DNA from: Bacilli bacterium
GTDB lineage: Bacteria > Bacillota_I > Bacilli_A > ML615J-28 > CAG-698
Length of the DNA: 12,806 nucleotides
Assembly: GCA_016296945.1 (NCBI GenBank)
Contig: JAEDHQ010000049.1
Span: 1-12,806 of the forward strand
Direction of reading: 5' to 3'
This document shows, piece after piece, positions 12,703 to 12,806 of this stretch. Below the pieces are notes generated by a model. That model worked only from the letters and a program-made list of their open reading frames with translations. It was not told the DNA's origin and ran no database searches. How positions within the stretch are numbered: position 1 is the stretch's first letter; each line of letters starts with the position of its first letter. A program made the translations under genes and the position numbers.

Positions 12703-12716
12703 TCGTTAAAACGACT
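12701..12716 (+). other. Short hairpin between azlD and the tRNA
   Basis: AGTCGT (12701-12706) pairs with ACGACT (12711-12716) around TAAA. No T run follows, so it is not a convincing terminator; it overlaps the azlD stop and may mark an RNA processing point ahead of the tRNA. Confidence 0.3.
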
Positions 12717-12719
12717 TAT

Positions 12720-12806
12720 GCGACAATGGTGGAATTGGTAGACACGCTACTTTGAGGGGGTAGTGGGCATAAGCCCGTGTGAGTTCGAGTCTCATTTGTC
12801 GCACCA
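12720..12806 (+). tRNA. tRNA-Leu (anticodon GAG)
   Basis: The acceptor stem GCGACAA (12720-12726) pairs with TTGTCGC, followed by A and an encoded CCA that ends at the last base of the window. The D arm has GGTGGAATTGGTAGACAC. The anticodon stem CTACT/GGTAG (one G-U) closes a seven-base loop with GAG at 12754-12756, reading CUC and CUU. The long class II variable arm is GGGC-ATAA-GCCC, and the T arm has GTTCGA. The gene starts 17 bases after azlD. A weak promoter (TTGGTA 12673-12678, TGA-TATAGT 12698-12703, 19-bp spacer) lies inside azlD; otherwise it depends on readthrough. More tRNA or other genes may follow beyond the edge. Confidence 0.97.

Noticed and set aside
1..12806. CRISPR arrays, insertion sequences, phage genes or attachment sites
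   Set aside because: No regularly spaced repeats, transposase, integrase or terminal inverted repeats were seen; the tRNA at the edge shows no repeated 3' end within the window.

Overview
The window is a strongly AT-rich stretch of a low-GC Gram-positive (Firmicutes/Bacillota) chromosome. Several features point that way: near-consensus sigma-A promoters, strong AAAGGAG-type ribosome binding sites, simple hairpin/T-run terminators, a KtrAB potassium system, an AzgA purine permease, a FeoAB/Cys-rich iron cassette and a tRNA-Leu with encoded CCA. Gene content and base composition would fit Erysipelotrichia-like gut bacteria, but this is an inference. Every gene recognised is on the + strand. The standard bacterial code fits; no coding sequence here ends in TGA (9 TAA, 5 TAG).

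Layout. (1) 53-1346: a membrane-anchored diguanylate cyclase with its own promoter and terminator. (2) 1388-3576: ktrB-ktrA, a sodium- or proton-coupled K+ uptake system, behind a perfect consensus promoter and a short leader with a 10-bp hairpin. (3) 3627-6208: feoA-feoB and a small Cys-rich FeoB partner, for ferrous iron uptake. A shared 18-bp dyad lies in front of both feoA and feoB and looks like a metalloregulator operator. (4) 6221-7914: an AzgA-type adenine/guanine/hypoxanthine permease. (5) 7947-10002: a DUF2828/TROVE-like protein with a complete von Willebrand A MIDAS, followed by a small helix-turn-helix protein. An extended -10 promoter and two tandem, homologous, structured RNA modules precede it. 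(6) 10078-10986: a 5'-truncated OadB-type Na+-pumping decarboxylase beta subunit and a tiny gamma-like protein, with no alpha subunit. (7) 11044-11567: a CBS-pair protein whose perfect promoter is bracketed by an 8-bp inverted repeat. (8) 11637-12702: azlC broken by a frameshift and a nonsense codon, followed by an intact azlD. (9) 12720-12806: tRNA-Leu(GAG), ending exactly at the window edge.

Most of the window is housekeeping ion and purine transport arranged as short independent units. The part most likely to be undescribed is the RNA-protein locus at 7947-9959. The two RNA modules keep the same motifs in the same order, and two base pairs differ by compensatory changes, so the fold is supported by the sequence itself. 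The protein downstream belongs to a family related to Ro60/TROVE RNA-binding proteins, whose bacterial members work with Y RNAs. A Ro-Y-like ribonucleoprotein is therefore the leading hypothesis, with a cis-regulatory leader as the alternative. The segment 10.0-12.4 kb shows gene decay.
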